Numbered from the stretch's first letter, positions 28,963 through 37,882 are shown. The stretch is DNA of 64,000 nucleotides from CBDFKF01 sp965248765 (GCA_965248765.1 CBDFKF010000002.1:434001-498000), one strand, 5' to 3'. Notes: generated by a model from the letters alone, not told the origin. Numbers and translations are program-made.

Positions 28963-30428
28963 CCGTCGATCACCACCTTCAGCGTGTGGTCACCACGCCG
29001 GAGCGAGATCGCCCACGAATCGCGCGCCGCCTGAACCGCCGCTATCAAATCCGAGACCAGGTCGATCTTGCGGCCATTGACGCGCAACATGATGTCTCCT
29101 CGGCGCAGCCGCAGACGCCGCGCCGGACTGTTGCCCAAGGTGTTGAGCACGATGACGCCCGGCGCGGTCAGGTCGAGCCCGAGCTCATCGGCGAGCGCCG
29201 GCGAGAGGTTGGCAACAACGGCGCCCGCGAGCGGTTGCTGGCCCTGAAGCGTGGTGACCCGGCGCGGCGGGTTCTCAGGTGGCGCTTCCACTGCGACCGC
29301 TTGCACCAGCTTTTCGCCGTCTCGGATAGTGGTCAGCGTCGTGGTGCTGCCCAACATTTCGGTGGCGATGCGAAACTGCATGCTCTCGGGATCGACGACT
29401 TCGCGGCCGTTGACGGCGAGGACTACATCGCCGACCTGCAGACCGGCGCGGTCGGCAGGGCCGCCAGCGTAGACGGCGTTGATGAGCACACCGCCTGGCC
29501 GGTCGAGACCCAAGCCCTCAGCCATGTCGGCGGTGACGATCTGTCCCGAGGCGCCAAGCCAGGGACGGACGAAGCGGCCGCTGGCGGCGCTCGCGATCAC
29601 CACGCGCACCAAGTTGGACGGCGTTGCGAAGCCGATACCGATCGAGCCGCCGCTCTTTGAGTAGATCGCCGTATTGATCCCCGCGAGCTTGCCATCGAGC
29701 GTCACCAGCGCCCCGCCCGAGTTTCCCGGATTGATCGAGGCGTCGGTCTGGATGTACGAACGGAAGTCGGTGCCGCCGATCTGCGTCCGTGCCAACGCCG
29801 AGACGATGCCACTTGTTACAGTCTGACCGACGCCGAACGGATTGCCGATGGCCAGGACGAGATCGCCAACCTCAAGATCATCGGAGTCCATCAGCTCGAG
29901 ATAGGGCAGCGCGAGATCCTGACGCTTAAGCCTCAGGACGGCGAGGTCTGTACGGGGGTCGGCGACGACGATGGTGGCGGCGAACTCGCGGCGGTCGGGC
30001 AGGGCGACGATCACCTCCTCGGCATTCTCGACAACGTGGTTGTTGGTCACGATCAACCCCTCGGGGGCAACGATGACGCCCGAACCCAACGAGTTCTCGA
30101 TGCGCTCGCGCGGCGTACCGAACGGAAACTCATCGCCGAAGAAACGCTTGAAGAACGGATCGTCGAACAACAACGACTGTCGCCGCTTGACCAGCTTGCG
30201 CGCGTAGATGTTGACGACCGCTGGCGCGACCCGCTTGACGACCGGCGCGAAGCTGAGGTGTACCTCAGCCGCCGATCGGGGGACGGCCGTTGTCTCCTCG
30301 GCAACCGCGAGGCCGACCGGCGGCGCGAGCGGAAGCGCTACGAGAAGCGCGACCAGCCACCACGCTTGACGCAAGGCGTTGAAGCTCTTCGCCACTACTT
30401 TGTTGGGGAGCGCCACCATCCGGATCAT
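28959..30428 (-). CDS. degP: Do-family periplasmic serine protease/chaperone
   Basis: A 489-residue HtrA protease. The signal sequence includes a hydrophobic core at residues 22-43. The trypsin-like triad is His131 (TNNHVV), Asp161 (DPRTDLAVL) and Ser237 (NPGNSGGA). Two PDZ domains follow, the first around residues 290-380 and the second in the last 80 residues. It degrades or refolds damaged envelope proteins. It lies 39 bases after rplQ, so the alpha operon may read into it; a conserved alphaproteobacterial neighbourhood. DegQ or MucD naming would be equally fair. Confidence 0.93.
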   Translation of the reverse strand: MIRMVALPNKVVAKSFNALRQAWWLVALLVALPLAPPVGLAVAEETTAVPRSAAEVHLSFAPVVKRVAPAVVNIYARKLVKRRQSLLFDDPFFKRFFGDEFPFGTPRERIENSLGSGVIVAPEGLIVTNNHVVENAEEVIVALPDRREFAATIVVADPRTDLAVLRLKRQDLALPYLELMDSDDLEVGDLVLAIGNPFGVGQTVTSGIVSALARTQIGGTDFRSYIQTDASINPGNSGGALVTLDGKLAGINTAIYSKSGGSIGIGFATPSNLVRVVIASAASGRFVRPWLGASGQIVTADMAEGLGLDRPGGVLINAVYAGGPADRAGLQVGDVVLAVNGREVVDPESMQFRIATEMLGSTTTLTTIRDGEKLVQAVAVEAPPENPPRRVTTLQGQQPLAGAVVANLSPALADELGLDLTAPGVIVLNTLGNSPARRLRLRRGDIMLRVNGRKIDLVSDLIAAVQAARDSWAISLRRGDHTLKVVIDG

Positions 30429-30467
30429 GCGCCGCCTGGCGCGCCTCTTGGTGCCGCGACTATGGCG

Positions 30468-30896
30468 TCAGCCGGCTTCCGCCTCGGCCACCTCGTCGGC
30501 GTCGATGACCGGACCGGAGTCGAGCCCTTTAGCCTCTGGATCACGGTCGACGAGCTCGATCACGGCCATCTCCGCCGCATCGCCGTACCGGAAACCCGAC
30601 CTGAGCACACGCGTGTAACCGCCACCGCGCTCGGCATAACGCGGACCGAGAGTCTCGAACAGCTTGGCGACTTGGGTGCGGTCGCGCATAAAGGCGATGG
30701 CCCGGCGACGGGCATGCAGATCGCCGCGCTTGCCGAGCGTGATCAAGCGATCGACGATCCGCCGCAGCTCCTTGGCCTTGGGCAGCGTCGTGCTGATTTG
30801 CTCATGCTTGACCAGCGCCGCCGCCATGTTCGCGAACATCGCCCGGCGATGCGCACTCGCGCGGTTCAGCTTCCGCCCGTGAACTCGATGACGCAT
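30468..30896 (-). CDS. rplQ: 50S ribosomal protein L17
   Basis: A 142-residue L17 (MRHRVHGRKLNRASAHRRAM, then LRRIVDRLITLGKRGDLHARR). It sits near the peptide exit of the large subunit. The C-terminal tail after GFRYGDAAEMAVIELVDR is acidic and 20-25 residues longer than in E. coli. Last ribosomal gene of the alpha operon, 30 bases after rpoA. Confidence 0.98.
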   Translation of the reverse strand: MRHRVHGRKLNRASAHRRAMFANMAAALVKHEQISTTLPKAKELRRIVDRLITLGKRGDLHARRRAIAFMRDRTQVAKLFETLGPRYAERGGGYTRVLRSGFRYGDAAEMAVIELVDRDPEAKGLDSGPVIDADEVAEAEAG

Positions 30897-30926
30897 GACC
30901 CGATCGATCCTCTTGCGCGCCGCCCG

Positions 30927-31943
30927 TTAGAACGGCTCCTCGGCGCGTTTGGCCATCTCTTCAATGTTCTCCGGCGGCCATTCGTGGACCTCCATGCCGA
31001 GGTGGAGTCCCATCTGTGCCAGCACCTCTTTGATCTCGTTGAGCGACTTGCGGCCAAAATTCGGCGTGCGCAACATCTCGGCTTCGGTCTTCTGGATGAG
31101 ATCGCCGATGTAGACGATATTGTCGTTCTTGAGGCAGTTGGCCGAGCGCACCGAGAGCTCGAGCTCGTCGACCTTGCGCAGCAGGTGCTTGTTGAACAGA
31201 GGCGTCTGCTCGGCCTCCTCGCGCACCTCAACTTGCGGCTCGTGGAAGTTGATGAAGAGCTGCAGCTGATCCTGAAGAATGCGGGCGGCGAAGGCGACGG
31301 CATTCTCTGGGCGGACGGTACCGTTGGTTTCGAGGTGCAGCGTCAGTTTGTCGTAATCGAGCTTCTGGCCCTCGCGCGTGTTCTCAACGCGGTAGGTGAC
31401 CTTCTTCACCGGTCCGTACAGCGCATCGACCGGAATAAGGCCGATCGGCGCGTCCTCCGGGCGATTCTGATCGGCCGGCACATAGCCCTTACCCGTGTGT
31501 ACCATCATTTCCAGCCGGATCTTGGCGCCGTCGTCAAGGGTACAAATGACGAGCTCAGGGTTCAGTATCTCGATGCCGTGGCCGGTATCAATCTGGCTCG
31601 CCGTAAGCTCGCCGGCTCCGTCGGAATGTAGCGTCATCCGCTTCGGTCCATCGCCGTGCATGCGCACGCTCAGGGCCTTGAGATTGAGGATGATGTCGGT
31701 GACGTCCTCGCGGACGCCAGGGATCGACGAGAACTCATGCAGCACGCCATCGATCTGGACCGAGGTCACCGCTGCGCCTTGCAACGACGACAAGAGAACG
31801 CGGCGCAGCGCATTGCCGAGCGTCAAACCAAAGCCGCGCTCGAGCGGCTCGGCGACGACTGTGGCATAGCGACTCGCATCGTCGCCTGCCTCCACCAACA
31901 GCTTGTTGGGCTTGATGAGTTCCTGCCAGTTCTTTTGGATCAC
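30927..31943 (-). CDS. rpoA: DNA-directed RNA polymerase alpha subunit
   Basis: A 338-residue alpha subunit. The N-terminal assembly domain contains LERGFGLTLGNALRRVLLSS and the C-terminal domain SANCLKNDNIVYIGDLIQ, LRTPNFGRKSLNEIKEVL binds UP elements and activators. GTG 31943 (reading VIQKNWQELIKP as the start) was preferred to ATG 31985: GAGG stands 5 bases upstream and the length equals other alphaproteobacterial alpha subunits. The 103 bases between it and rpsK hold nothing recognisable. Confidence 0.97.
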   Translation of the reverse strand: MIQKNWQELIKPNKLLVEAGDDASRYATVVAEPLERGFGLTLGNALRRVLLSSLQGAAVTSVQIDGVLHEFSSIPGVREDVTDIILNLKALSVRMHGDGPKRMTLHSDGAGELTASQIDTGHGIEILNPELVICTLDDGAKIRLEMMVHTGKGYVPADQNRPEDAPIGLIPVDALYGPVKKVTYRVENTREGQKLDYDKLTLHLETNGTVRPENAVAFAARILQDQLQLFINFHEPQVEVREEAEQTPLFNKHLLRKVDELELSVRSANCLKNDNIVYIGDLIQKTEAEMLRTPNFGRKSLNEIKEVLAQMGLHLGMEVHEWPPENIEEMAKRAEEPF

Positions 31944-32046
31944 ATCGACCTCGTGAATTGTGCGGCCCGCGGCCCGCGGCGCCATTGAAATGAGGAGTCC
32001 CCTAGCTTGCGGATGGCCGGCGCCTGGTGGCCCATCCGGAGTAAAG

Positions 32047-32439
32047 CTAGACGCGCCGCCGCTTGGGAGGCCGACAGCCGTTGTGGGGAATTGGGGTTAC
32101 GTCGCGGATGGAAGTAACGGTGAAGCCTACCGCCTGCAAGGCCCGAAGCGCCGATTCGCGCCCCGATCCCGGTCCATTGACCTCAACCTCGATCGTCTTC
32201 ACACCATGCTCCTGGGCCTTGCGCCCGGCCGACTCCGCCGCCATTTGTGCGGCGTATGGGGTCGATTTGCGCGAGCCGCGGAAACCCTGGGCACCAGCCG
32301 AAGACCAGGCGATCACGTTGCCCTGGACATCGGAGATGGTGATCTTGGTGTTGTTGAAGGTGGCGCTAACGTGAGCCACGCCTGAGGTGATATTTTTGCG
32401 CTCGCGGCGGCGCACCCGCGCGGTCGCTTCTCGTGCCAT
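32047..32439 (-). CDS. rpsK: 30S ribosomal protein S11
   Basis: A 130-residue S11 of the small-subunit platform: GVAHVSATFNNTKITISD, WSSAGAQGFRGSRKSTPYAA and the basic end PIPHNGCRPPKRRRV. Located 8 bases after rpsM; rpsD, which follows rpsK in E. coli, is absent, as is usual in alphaproteobacteria. Confidence 0.99.
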   Translation of the reverse strand: MAREATARVRRRERKNITSGVAHVSATFNNTKITISDVQGNVIAWSSAGAQGFRGSRKSTPYAAQMAAESAGRKAQEHGVKTIEVEVNGPGSGRESALRALQAVGFTVTSIRDVTPIPHNGCRPPKRRRV

Positions 32440-32447
32440 GGTGGCTC

Positions 32448-32816
32448 CTACTTCTTCTTGCCGGCGATCGGCCGGGCAGGTCCCTTGCGCGTCCGTGCAT
32501 TCGTATGCGTGCGCTGACCGCGCACCGGCAAGCCGCGGCGGTGCCTGAGACCACGATAGCTGCCGAGGTCCATCAGCCGTTTGATATTCATCGCCGTCTC
32601 GCGACGGAGGTCACCTTCGACCACAAAGTCCTTGTCGATCAGCTCGCGGATCTGCATGACTTCAGCCTCGGTGAGGTCATTGACCCGCCGCTCCGGCGGT
32701 AAGCCCAGCCGCTCTCGAACTTGGCGCGCGCGCGTGCGACCAACCCCGTGGATGTAGGTCAGTGCGATCTCGACGCGCTTGTTCGTCGGTATGTTGACGC
32801 CCGCTATTCGCGCCAC
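32448..32816 (-). CDS. rpsM: 30S ribosomal protein S13
   Basis: A 122-residue S13 of the head, contacting tRNA and bridging to L5. MARIAGVNIPTNKRVEIALT begins it and the tRNA-contact tail GLPVRGQRTHTNARTRKGP ends it. First gene of the alpha operon; a promoter-like site overlaps the end of adk. No rpmJ lies between adk and rpsM. Confidence 0.99.
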   Translation of the reverse strand: MARIAGVNIPTNKRVEIALTYIHGVGRTRARQVRERLGLPPERRVNDLTEAEVMQIRELIDKDFVVEGDLRRETAMNIKRLMDLGSYRGLRHRRGLPVRGQRTHTNARTRKGPARPIAGKKK

Positions 32817-32885
32817 CGCTCACATCTCCGTGTTATGCCACAGGAAGAACGGGCCAGTCCGCTCGCCACAGCCGGCAAGTTGGCG

Positions 32886-32914
32886 ATTATTGAGAAAAAC
32901 TCTGTTGCGGTCAA
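32886..32914 (-). promoter_or_regulatory. promoter candidate for the alpha operon (rpsM)
   Basis: On the minus strand TTGACC (32914-32909), a 17-base spacer and AATAAT (32891-32886), each one base off consensus. The -35 box overlaps the adk stop codon. The rpsM start is 69 bases after the -10 box, leaving a leader of about 60 bases where S4-type feedback could act. Confidence 0.6.
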
Positions 32915-33570
32915 TCATTTACACCATCAACCACAGCACCGATCTCGCGTGTCACCTGCTCGATGCGCGCCATCCCGTCGACGCCGTGAACGATTGCCCG
33001 GTGGTTGTAGTAAGCAAGCAGAGGCGCGGTCTGCTCATGATAGGCGGCAAGGCGCGCCTTGACCGTTTCAGCATTGTCGTCTGCACGCCGAAGGAACTCG
33101 CGACCGCCGCAAGCATCGCAGACCCCGTCATCGGTCTTGAGCGGCTTGAACCTGTCGTGATAACCGGCGCCACAGGTCTCACAGGTGAACCGCCCGGTGA
33201 TCCGCTCGACCATAGGCGCGTCGTCGACCCGCATTTCGATGACGGCGGAAAGCTCCCGCCCCTTGGCGGTCAGCATGGCATCCAAAGCCTCGGCCTGCGC
33301 CGTCGTGCGCGGAAATCCGTCAAGGATGAACCCGTTACGGCAGTCGGGCGCATCGATACGCTCGGAGATCATGCGCACCATGATTTCGTCGGGAACCAGC
33401 CCGCCCGCATCCATGATCGACTTAACCTCTTGGCCCACCTCGGTGCCGGCAGCAACCGCGGCACGCAACATCTCCCCAGTAGAGAGCTGAGGCAGCCCCC
33501 TCGAGACCTGCAGCAATCGCGACTGGGTACCTTTGCCGGCGCCAGGCGGCCCCAGCAAGATAAGGATCAC
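32911..33570 (-). CDS. adk: adenylate kinase
   Basis: A 219-residue kinase (ATP + AMP = 2 ADP). The P-loop is GPPGAGKGT from residue 7, the AMP-binding LSTGEMLRAAVAAGT and GFILDGFPRTTAQAEAL follow. The long LID carries two cysteine pairs, CETCG and CDACGG, so it probably holds a structural zinc, unlike the E. coli enzyme. GTG 33570 overlaps the secY stop (GTGA) and starts the protein at its canonical ILILLGPPG; frame sequence back to 33717 lies within secY. Confidence 0.97.
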   Translation of the reverse strand: MILILLGPPGAGKGTQSRLLQVSRGLPQLSTGEMLRAAVAAGTEVGQEVKSIMDAGGLVPDEIMVRMISERIDAPDCRNGFILDGFPRTTAQAEALDAMLTAKGRELSAVIEMRVDDAPMVERITGRFTCETCGAGYHDRFKPLKTDDGVCDACGGREFLRRADDNAETVKARLAAYHEQTAPLLAYYNHRAIVHGVDGMARIEQVTREIGAVVDGVND

Positions 33571-34910
33571 CGCGTCCGCCCTCGCAGCCGCGCTTTCTTG
33601 ATCAAGCCCTCGTACTGGTGGGCAAGAAGGTGGGATTGGACCTGAGCGATCGTATCCATCGTCACGGTTACCACGATCAGCAGCGAGGTCCCGCCGAAAT
33701 AGAACGGCACCGCCCACTGCGATATCAAGATCTCAGGCAATAAGCAGACCGCTGTGAGATAGATCGCGCCAACGGTGGTGAGCCGGGTGAGCACATAGTC
33801 GAGGTACTCGGCTGTGTTCTTGCCGGGGCGCACGCCAGGCACGAAGCCGCCGTATTTCTTGAGGTTGTCCGCGGTATCGGCCGGATTGAACACAACCGCT
33901 GTGTAAAAGAAGCAGAAGAAGACGATCCCCGCCATATAGAGGGCGAGATATAGGGGCTGACCCCGCCCGAGAAGCGCTGTGATAGTGGTCAGCCAGTCCG
34001 GGCCCCCGGCCGCCCCAAAGTTCGCCACGGTCATCGGCAGCAAAAGAAGCGATGAGGCAAAGATCGGCGGGATCACGCCCGCGGTATTGAGCTTGAGCGG
34101 CAAATGCGAACTCTCGCCGCCGAACATGCGGGTGCCCATCTGCCGTTTGGGATACTGCACCACTATGCGCCGCTGGGCGCGCTCCATGAACACGATGAAG
34201 GTAATGACGCCGATGACCAGCACCATCAGGAAAAAGATGATGAAGATGGACAGTGCGCCGGTACGGCCGAGCTCAAGCGTGCTCACCATCGCCCGCGGCA
34301 GCTCAGCGACGATGCCCGCGAAGATAATCAACGAGATGCCGTTGCCAACTCCGCGCGCGGTGATCTGCTCGCCGAGCCACATCAGGAAGATGGTGCCACC
34401 GACGAGCGTGATGACCGTCGTCGCGCGGAAGAACAAACCTGGATCGATGACCACCGGCCCTGACGGCCCCGTCATTCCCTCCAGTCCGACCGCGATGCCA
34501 TACCCCTGTAATGTTGCCAGCAACACCGTGCCGTAGCGGGTGTACTGGTTCATCTTCTTGCGCCCGGCTTCGCCCTCCTTCTTGAGCTGCTCGAGGTGCG
34601 GCGAGACTGTCGTCATCAGCTGCATGATGATCGATGCCGAGATGTACGGCATGATGTTGAGGGCGAAGATGGTCATCCGCCCTAGCGCACCGCCGGCGAA
34701 CATGTCGAACATGCCGAGGATGCCGCCCTGGTTCTGGGTGAACACCTCGGCCAGGATTTCGGCATCGATGCCAGGAACCGGGATGTAGGTTCCAAGGCGG
34801 TAGATGATCAACGCACCGAGCGTGAACCAGATACGCCTTTTGAGCTCGGTCGCCTTGGCGAAAGCTCCGAAGTTGATATTGGCGGCAAGTTGTTCGGCGG
34901 CGGACGCCAT
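33567..34910 (-). CDS. secY: protein translocase subunit SecY
   Basis: A 447-residue channel of the Sec translocon with ten membrane helices. Typical segments are RIWFTLGALIIYRLGTYIPV, MFAGGALGRMTIFALNIMPY, MERAQRRIVVQYPKRQMG and the C-terminal YEGLIKKARLRGRTR. It works with SecE, encoded at 60.1 kb in this window, and SecG. Last-but-one gene of the spc operon. Confidence 0.98.
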   Translation of the reverse strand: MASAAEQLAANINFGAFAKATELKRRIWFTLGALIIYRLGTYIPVPGIDAEILAEVFTQNQGGILGMFDMFAGGALGRMTIFALNIMPYISASIIMQLMTTVSPHLEQLKKEGEAGRKKMNQYTRYGTVLLATLQGYGIAVGLEGMTGPSGPVVIDPGLFFRATTVITLVGGTIFLMWLGEQITARGVGNGISLIIFAGIVAELPRAMVSTLELGRTGALSIFIIFFLMVLVIGVITFIVFMERAQRRIVVQYPKRQMGTRMFGGESSHLPLKLNTAGVIPPIFASSLLLLPMTVANFGAAGGPDWLTTITALLGRGQPLYLALYMAGIVFFCFFYTAVVFNPADTADNLKKYGGFVPGVRPGKNTAEYLDYVLTRLTTVGAIYLTAVCLLPEILISQWAVPFYFGGTSLLIVVTVTMDTIAQVQSHLLAHQYEGLIKKARLRGRTR

Positions 34911-34922
34911 GGCGGTCTTGCG

Positions 34923-35426
34923 CTAGCCCTCCTCTGGCGCCGGCTTCGATGGCGCCTTGACCCGAGCCGGCTTGGTCACCGAAACGCTGCCGCCCGCCTT
35001 TTCGACGGCAGCAACCGCGGCTGCGGACGCGCCGGCCACCTCAACTGTAAGCGCCGCCCTAAGCTCACCGTGGCCGAGCAATCTGACCCCGTCGCGGTTG
35101 CCCTTAATGACGCCGGCATCCCGTAATGTGGTGACGGTGATCGGGTTGTTCGAGTCCAATTTGCCGGCATCCAAGGCCACCTGCAAACGACCGACGTTCA
35201 CAATCTCGTAGCGCTTGCGGAAGATGTTGTTAAAGCCGCGCTTCGGCAATCTCCGGTAGAGCGGCATCTGGCCGCCCTCGTAACCCTTGATGCTGACGCC
35301 GGCGCGAGATTTTTGACCATTGTGCCCACGGCCGGCGGTCTTGGCGCGGCCTGAGCCAATGCCGCGCCCTACCCGCATGGGCGTTCGCCGGGCGCCGGCG
35401 CGGTCTTTCAGTTCGTTCAGTTTCAT
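34923..35426 (-). CDS. rplO: 50S ribosomal protein L15
   Basis: A 167-residue L15 (MKLNELKDRAGARRTPMRVG, GRGIGSGRAKTAGRGHNGQK, PLYRRLPKRGFNN). The C-terminal extension of alternating Lys, Ala and Pro after residue 150 is longer than in E. coli (144 residues). Sits 12 bases before secY. Confidence 0.98.
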   Translation of the reverse strand: MKLNELKDRAGARRTPMRVGRGIGSGRAKTAGRGHNGQKSRAGVSIKGYEGGQMPLYRRLPKRGFNNIFRKRYEIVNVGRLQVALDAGKLDSNNPITVTTLRDAGVIKGNRDGVRLLGHGELRAALTVEVAGASAAAVAAVEKAGGSVSVTKPARVKAPSKPAPEEG

Positions 35427-35431
35427 TCACT

Positions 35432-35641
35432 CTACTCCGAGGCCGAGCCCGAGCCGGTCTCCTCGACCCGCACGAGATGCCGGACCTTGGCGATCATGCC
35501 GCGGATCGCCGGCGTATCTTCGAGCTCGGCCGTGCGGCGAATCTTTCGAAGGCCGAGACCGCGCAGGGTCGCGCGCTGGTCTTTCGGCCGGCCGATCGGG
35601 CTGCGGGTCTGGGTCACCCGCACCGTGGGCTTGTCACTCAT
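35432..35641 (-). CDS. rpmD: 50S ribosomal protein L30
   Basis: A 69-residue L30 (VRVTQTRSPIGRPKDQRATL, LGLRKIRRTAELEDTPAIRG). ATG 35641 gives the family length; the start lies inside the end of rpsE (8-base overlap), so the two are coupled. The frame's upstream part to 35695 belongs to rpsE in another register. Confidence 0.97.
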   Translation of the reverse strand: MSDKPTVRVTQTRSPIGRPKDQRATLRGLGLRKIRRTAELEDTPAIRGMIAKVRHLVRVEETGSGSASE

Positions 35642-36194
35642 CGCCAGCGTCCGCCGTCTCCGCCACGCGCTCGTGGCGCCGCCCCACCAAATCACTCACC
35701 TTTTTGCCGCGTCGTGCCGCCGTCGAGCGGGGCGACTGCACGTTGGCGAGCGCATCAAACGTGGCGCGAATCATATTGTGCGGATTGGCCGAGCCGATCG
35801 ACTTGGTCACAACGTCCTGAACGCCAAGCGCCTCGAACACGGCGCGCATGGGGCCGCCGGCGATGATTCCTGTGCCCGGCGGCGCCGCCCGCAGCACGAC
35901 TCGGCCAGCGCCGAAACGGCCCTCGACGTCGTGGTGCAGCGTGCGACCCTCGCGCAGCGGCACCCGGATCATGGTGCTCTTGGCGGTCTCGGTGGCCTTG
36001 CGAATCGCTTCCGGCACCTCGCGCGCCTTGCCGTTGCCGAAACCGACCCGCCCCTTCTGATCGCCGACGACGACCAGCGCGGCGAAGCCGAAGCGGCGAC
36101 CGCCTTTCACGACCTTGGCGACGCGGTTGATGCCGACCAGTTTGTCGAGGAGGTCACCCTCGCCCCGATCGAAGTCCGTGGGCCTACGTGCCAT
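35634..36194 (-). CDS. rpsE: 30S ribosomal protein S5
   Basis: A 186-residue S5. The RNA-binding part has LVGINRVAKVVKGGRRFGFA and the C-terminal domain PPGTGIIAGGPMRAVFEALG, DVVTKSIGSANPHNMIRATF. It helps set decoding accuracy at the mRNA entry site. It follows rplR by 33 bases. Confidence 0.98.
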   Translation of the reverse strand: MARRPTDFDRGEGDLLDKLVGINRVAKVVKGGRRFGFAALVVVGDQKGRVGFGNGKAREVPEAIRKATETAKSTMIRVPLREGRTLHHDVEGRFGAGRVVLRAAPPGTGIIAGGPMRAVFEALGVQDVVTKSIGSANPHNMIRATFDALANVQSPRSTAARRGKKVSDLVGRRHERVAETADAGDE

Positions 36195-36227
36195 TTCGTC
36201 CCTGTCCTGTGGTCAGCGTTGCTCTCA

Positions 36228-36590
36228 TCAGAAGATGAGCCCTCCCTCTCGGGCCGCATCGGCAAGCGCCTTGATGCGGCCGTGGAACAGATAGCCCCCA
36301 CGATCGAACACAACCTTACCGACGCCCGCCGCGGTAGCCCGCTTGGCCACCAGATCGCCAACCAAGCGAGCAGCGTCCGCGTCGGCATGCGACTTCACGG
36401 CCTCGCGTAGCTCCTTGTCGAGGGTCGAGGCGGCGGCCAGCGTAACCCCCTGCGAGTCATCGATCACCTGGGCATAGATGTTCTTGTTGGAACGGAAAAC
36501 CGACAAACGCGGGCGGCCCCCGGCGACCTTGCGGAGCCGGGTGCGCGTGCGTTGTCTTCGCCGTTTGTACAGGTGCTCTCGTTTGTGCAC
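36228..36590 (-). CDS. rplR: 50S ribosomal protein L18
   Basis: A 120-residue L18 that binds 5S rRNA together with L5. RLRKVAGGRPRLSVFRSNKN and GKVVFDRGGYLFHGRIKALA are characteristic. Translation starts at GTG 36590 nine bases after rplF; no nearby ATG would keep the conserved basic N-terminus. Confidence 0.98.
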   Translation of the reverse strand: MHKREHLYKRRRQRTRTRLRKVAGGRPRLSVFRSNKNIYAQVIDDSQGVTLAAASTLDKELREAVKSHADADAARLVGDLVAKRATAAGVGKVVFDRGGYLFHGRIKALADAAREGGLIF

Positions 36591-36599
36591 GGTGGGTCC

Positions 36600-37133
36600 T
36601 TACTTCTTTTTGCCTTCCTTGCGCTCAACGTGCTCGTTGGCGTAGCGCACGCCCTTGCCCTTGTACGGCTCGGGCGGGCGCACCCGGCGGATCTCCGCCG
36701 CGACCTGCCCGACCTTCTGGCGATCTGCGCCCGAGACTCGGATCGCAGTCGGCCGCTCGCATGCGATATCGATACCGTCCGGGATCGGATAATTGACGGG
36801 GTGCGAGTGGCCGAGTTGCAGATTGAGCACATTGCCCTGAACCGCTGCGCGGTAGCCGACGCCGTTCACCTCGAGGTTGATCGAAAACCCTTCGGTCACG
36901 CCGACGACGAGATTACTGACGAGCGTTCGCTGCATGCCCCACATCGACATCGCCCGCTTCGACTCACCACGTGGCTTGAGCGCGACCTCCCCGTTCTCGA
37001 GCGTCGCCTCTACCTCGTCAACCAGCCGCAGGCGGAGCTCACCCTTGGGTCCCTTGGCGACGATGTCCTTACCCGAGACATCGACCTTTGCGCCATCCGG
37101 GATCGGAACCGGTTTCTGCCCAATGCGTGACAT
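36600..37133 (-). CDS. rplF: 50S ribosomal protein L6
   Basis: A 177-residue L6 (MSRIGQKPVPIPDGAKVDVS; the RNA-binding C-terminal repeat ends RVRPPEPYKGKGVRYANEHV). It lies near the sarcin-ricin loop, where elongation factors dock. Spaced 14 bases from rpsH and 9 from rplR in the spc operon. Confidence 0.98.
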   Translation of the reverse strand: MSRIGQKPVPIPDGAKVDVSGKDIVAKGPKGELRLRLVDEVEATLENGEVALKPRGESKRAMSMWGMQRTLVSNLVVGVTEGFSINLEVNGVGYRAAVQGNVLNLQLGHSHPVNYPIPDGIDIACERPTAIRVSGADRQKVGQVAAEIRRVRPPEPYKGKGVRYANEHVERKEGKKK

Positions 37134-37147
37134 CGATAAGCCCTAGT

Positions 37148-37546
37148 CTAGATAACGCTGCACAGCACCTCGCCGCCAACGTTGGCGGCGCGCGCCTCCG
37201 AATCCGACATTACGCCGCGCGGCGTCGACAGGATCGAGATACCGAGTCCGTCGCGGACTCGTGGCAGGTCTCGGATCGACGAGTACACCCGCCGCCCGGG
37301 CCGCGATACTCGCCAGATCTTTTTGATGACCGCCTCGCCCTCGTAGTACTTGAGCTCGATCCGCAGCTCGGCCTTGCCGGCATCAAGCTCCTGGTGCTCG
37401 TAGCCGCGGATGAAGCCCTCGCGATGCAGTACATCAAGCACGTTGGCGCGAAAATGCGAGGCCGGACTACGGACAGCGGCGAAGCCGTTACGCTGACCGT
37501 TGCGGATCCGGGTCAGCATGTCGCTCAAAGGATCCGTCATCGTCAT
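37148..37546 (-). CDS. rpsH: 30S ribosomal protein S8
   Basis: A 132-residue S8 (MTMTDPLSDMLTRIRNGQ; VLDVLHREGFIRGYE; STPRGVMSDSEARAANVGGE). In E. coli S8 is also the repressor of the spc operon. Two starts two codons apart (37546 and 37540) are possible; the frame to 37603 reaches into rpsN and was rejected. Confidence 0.97.
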   Translation of the reverse strand: MTMTDPLSDMLTRIRNGQRNGFAAVRSPASHFRANVLDVLHREGFIRGYEHQELDAGKAELRIELKYYEGEAVIKKIWRVSRPGRRVYSSIRDLPRVRDGLGISILSTPRGVMSDSEARAANVGGEVLCSVI

Positions 37547-37556
37547 CGCGTTACTC

Positions 37557-37862
37557 CTACCAGCTCGACTTGACCATGCCGGGGACCAGCCCCAGCGAGG
37601 CAAGCTCGCGCAGCGCGATTCGCGACATCTTCAGCTTCCGGTAATAGCCCCGCGGCCGCCCCGTCACCAGGCACCGGTTCCGCACGCGGGTCGCCGAGCC
37701 ATTGCGCGGCAGCGCGGCCAGCTTGAGGCGGGCGGCAAAGCGATCCTCTTGCGGCAGCGTCTCATCACGCGCCTCCGCCTTGAGCCGGTCGCGTTTCCCG
37801 GCGAACCGGGCAACCAGCTTGCGACGTCTTTCGTTCTTCTCGGTGGCGCTCTTCTTGGCCAT
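37557..37862 (-). CDS. rpsN: 30S ribosomal protein S14 (zinc-free type)
   Basis: A 101-residue S14 (MAKKSATEKNERRRKLVARF; CLVTGRPRGYYRKLKMSRIA; REL ASLGLVPGM near the end). The CxxC pairs of the short zinc-binding form are missing, so this is the long zinc-independent type. It lies between rplE and rpsH with 20 and 10 bases of spacing. Confidence 0.98.
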   Translation of the reverse strand: MAKKSATEKNERRRKLVARFAGKRDRLKAEARDETLPQEDRFAARLKLAALPRNGSATRVRNRCLVTGRPRGYYRKLKMSRIALRELASLGLVPGMVKSSW

Positions 37863-37882
37863 GGTTGATTTCGGTTCCCTGA

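Noticed and set aside
32817..32910. rpmJ (L36) between adk and rpsM
   Set aside because: Read in all frames; no MKVRSS-type peptide, only promoter-like sequence.
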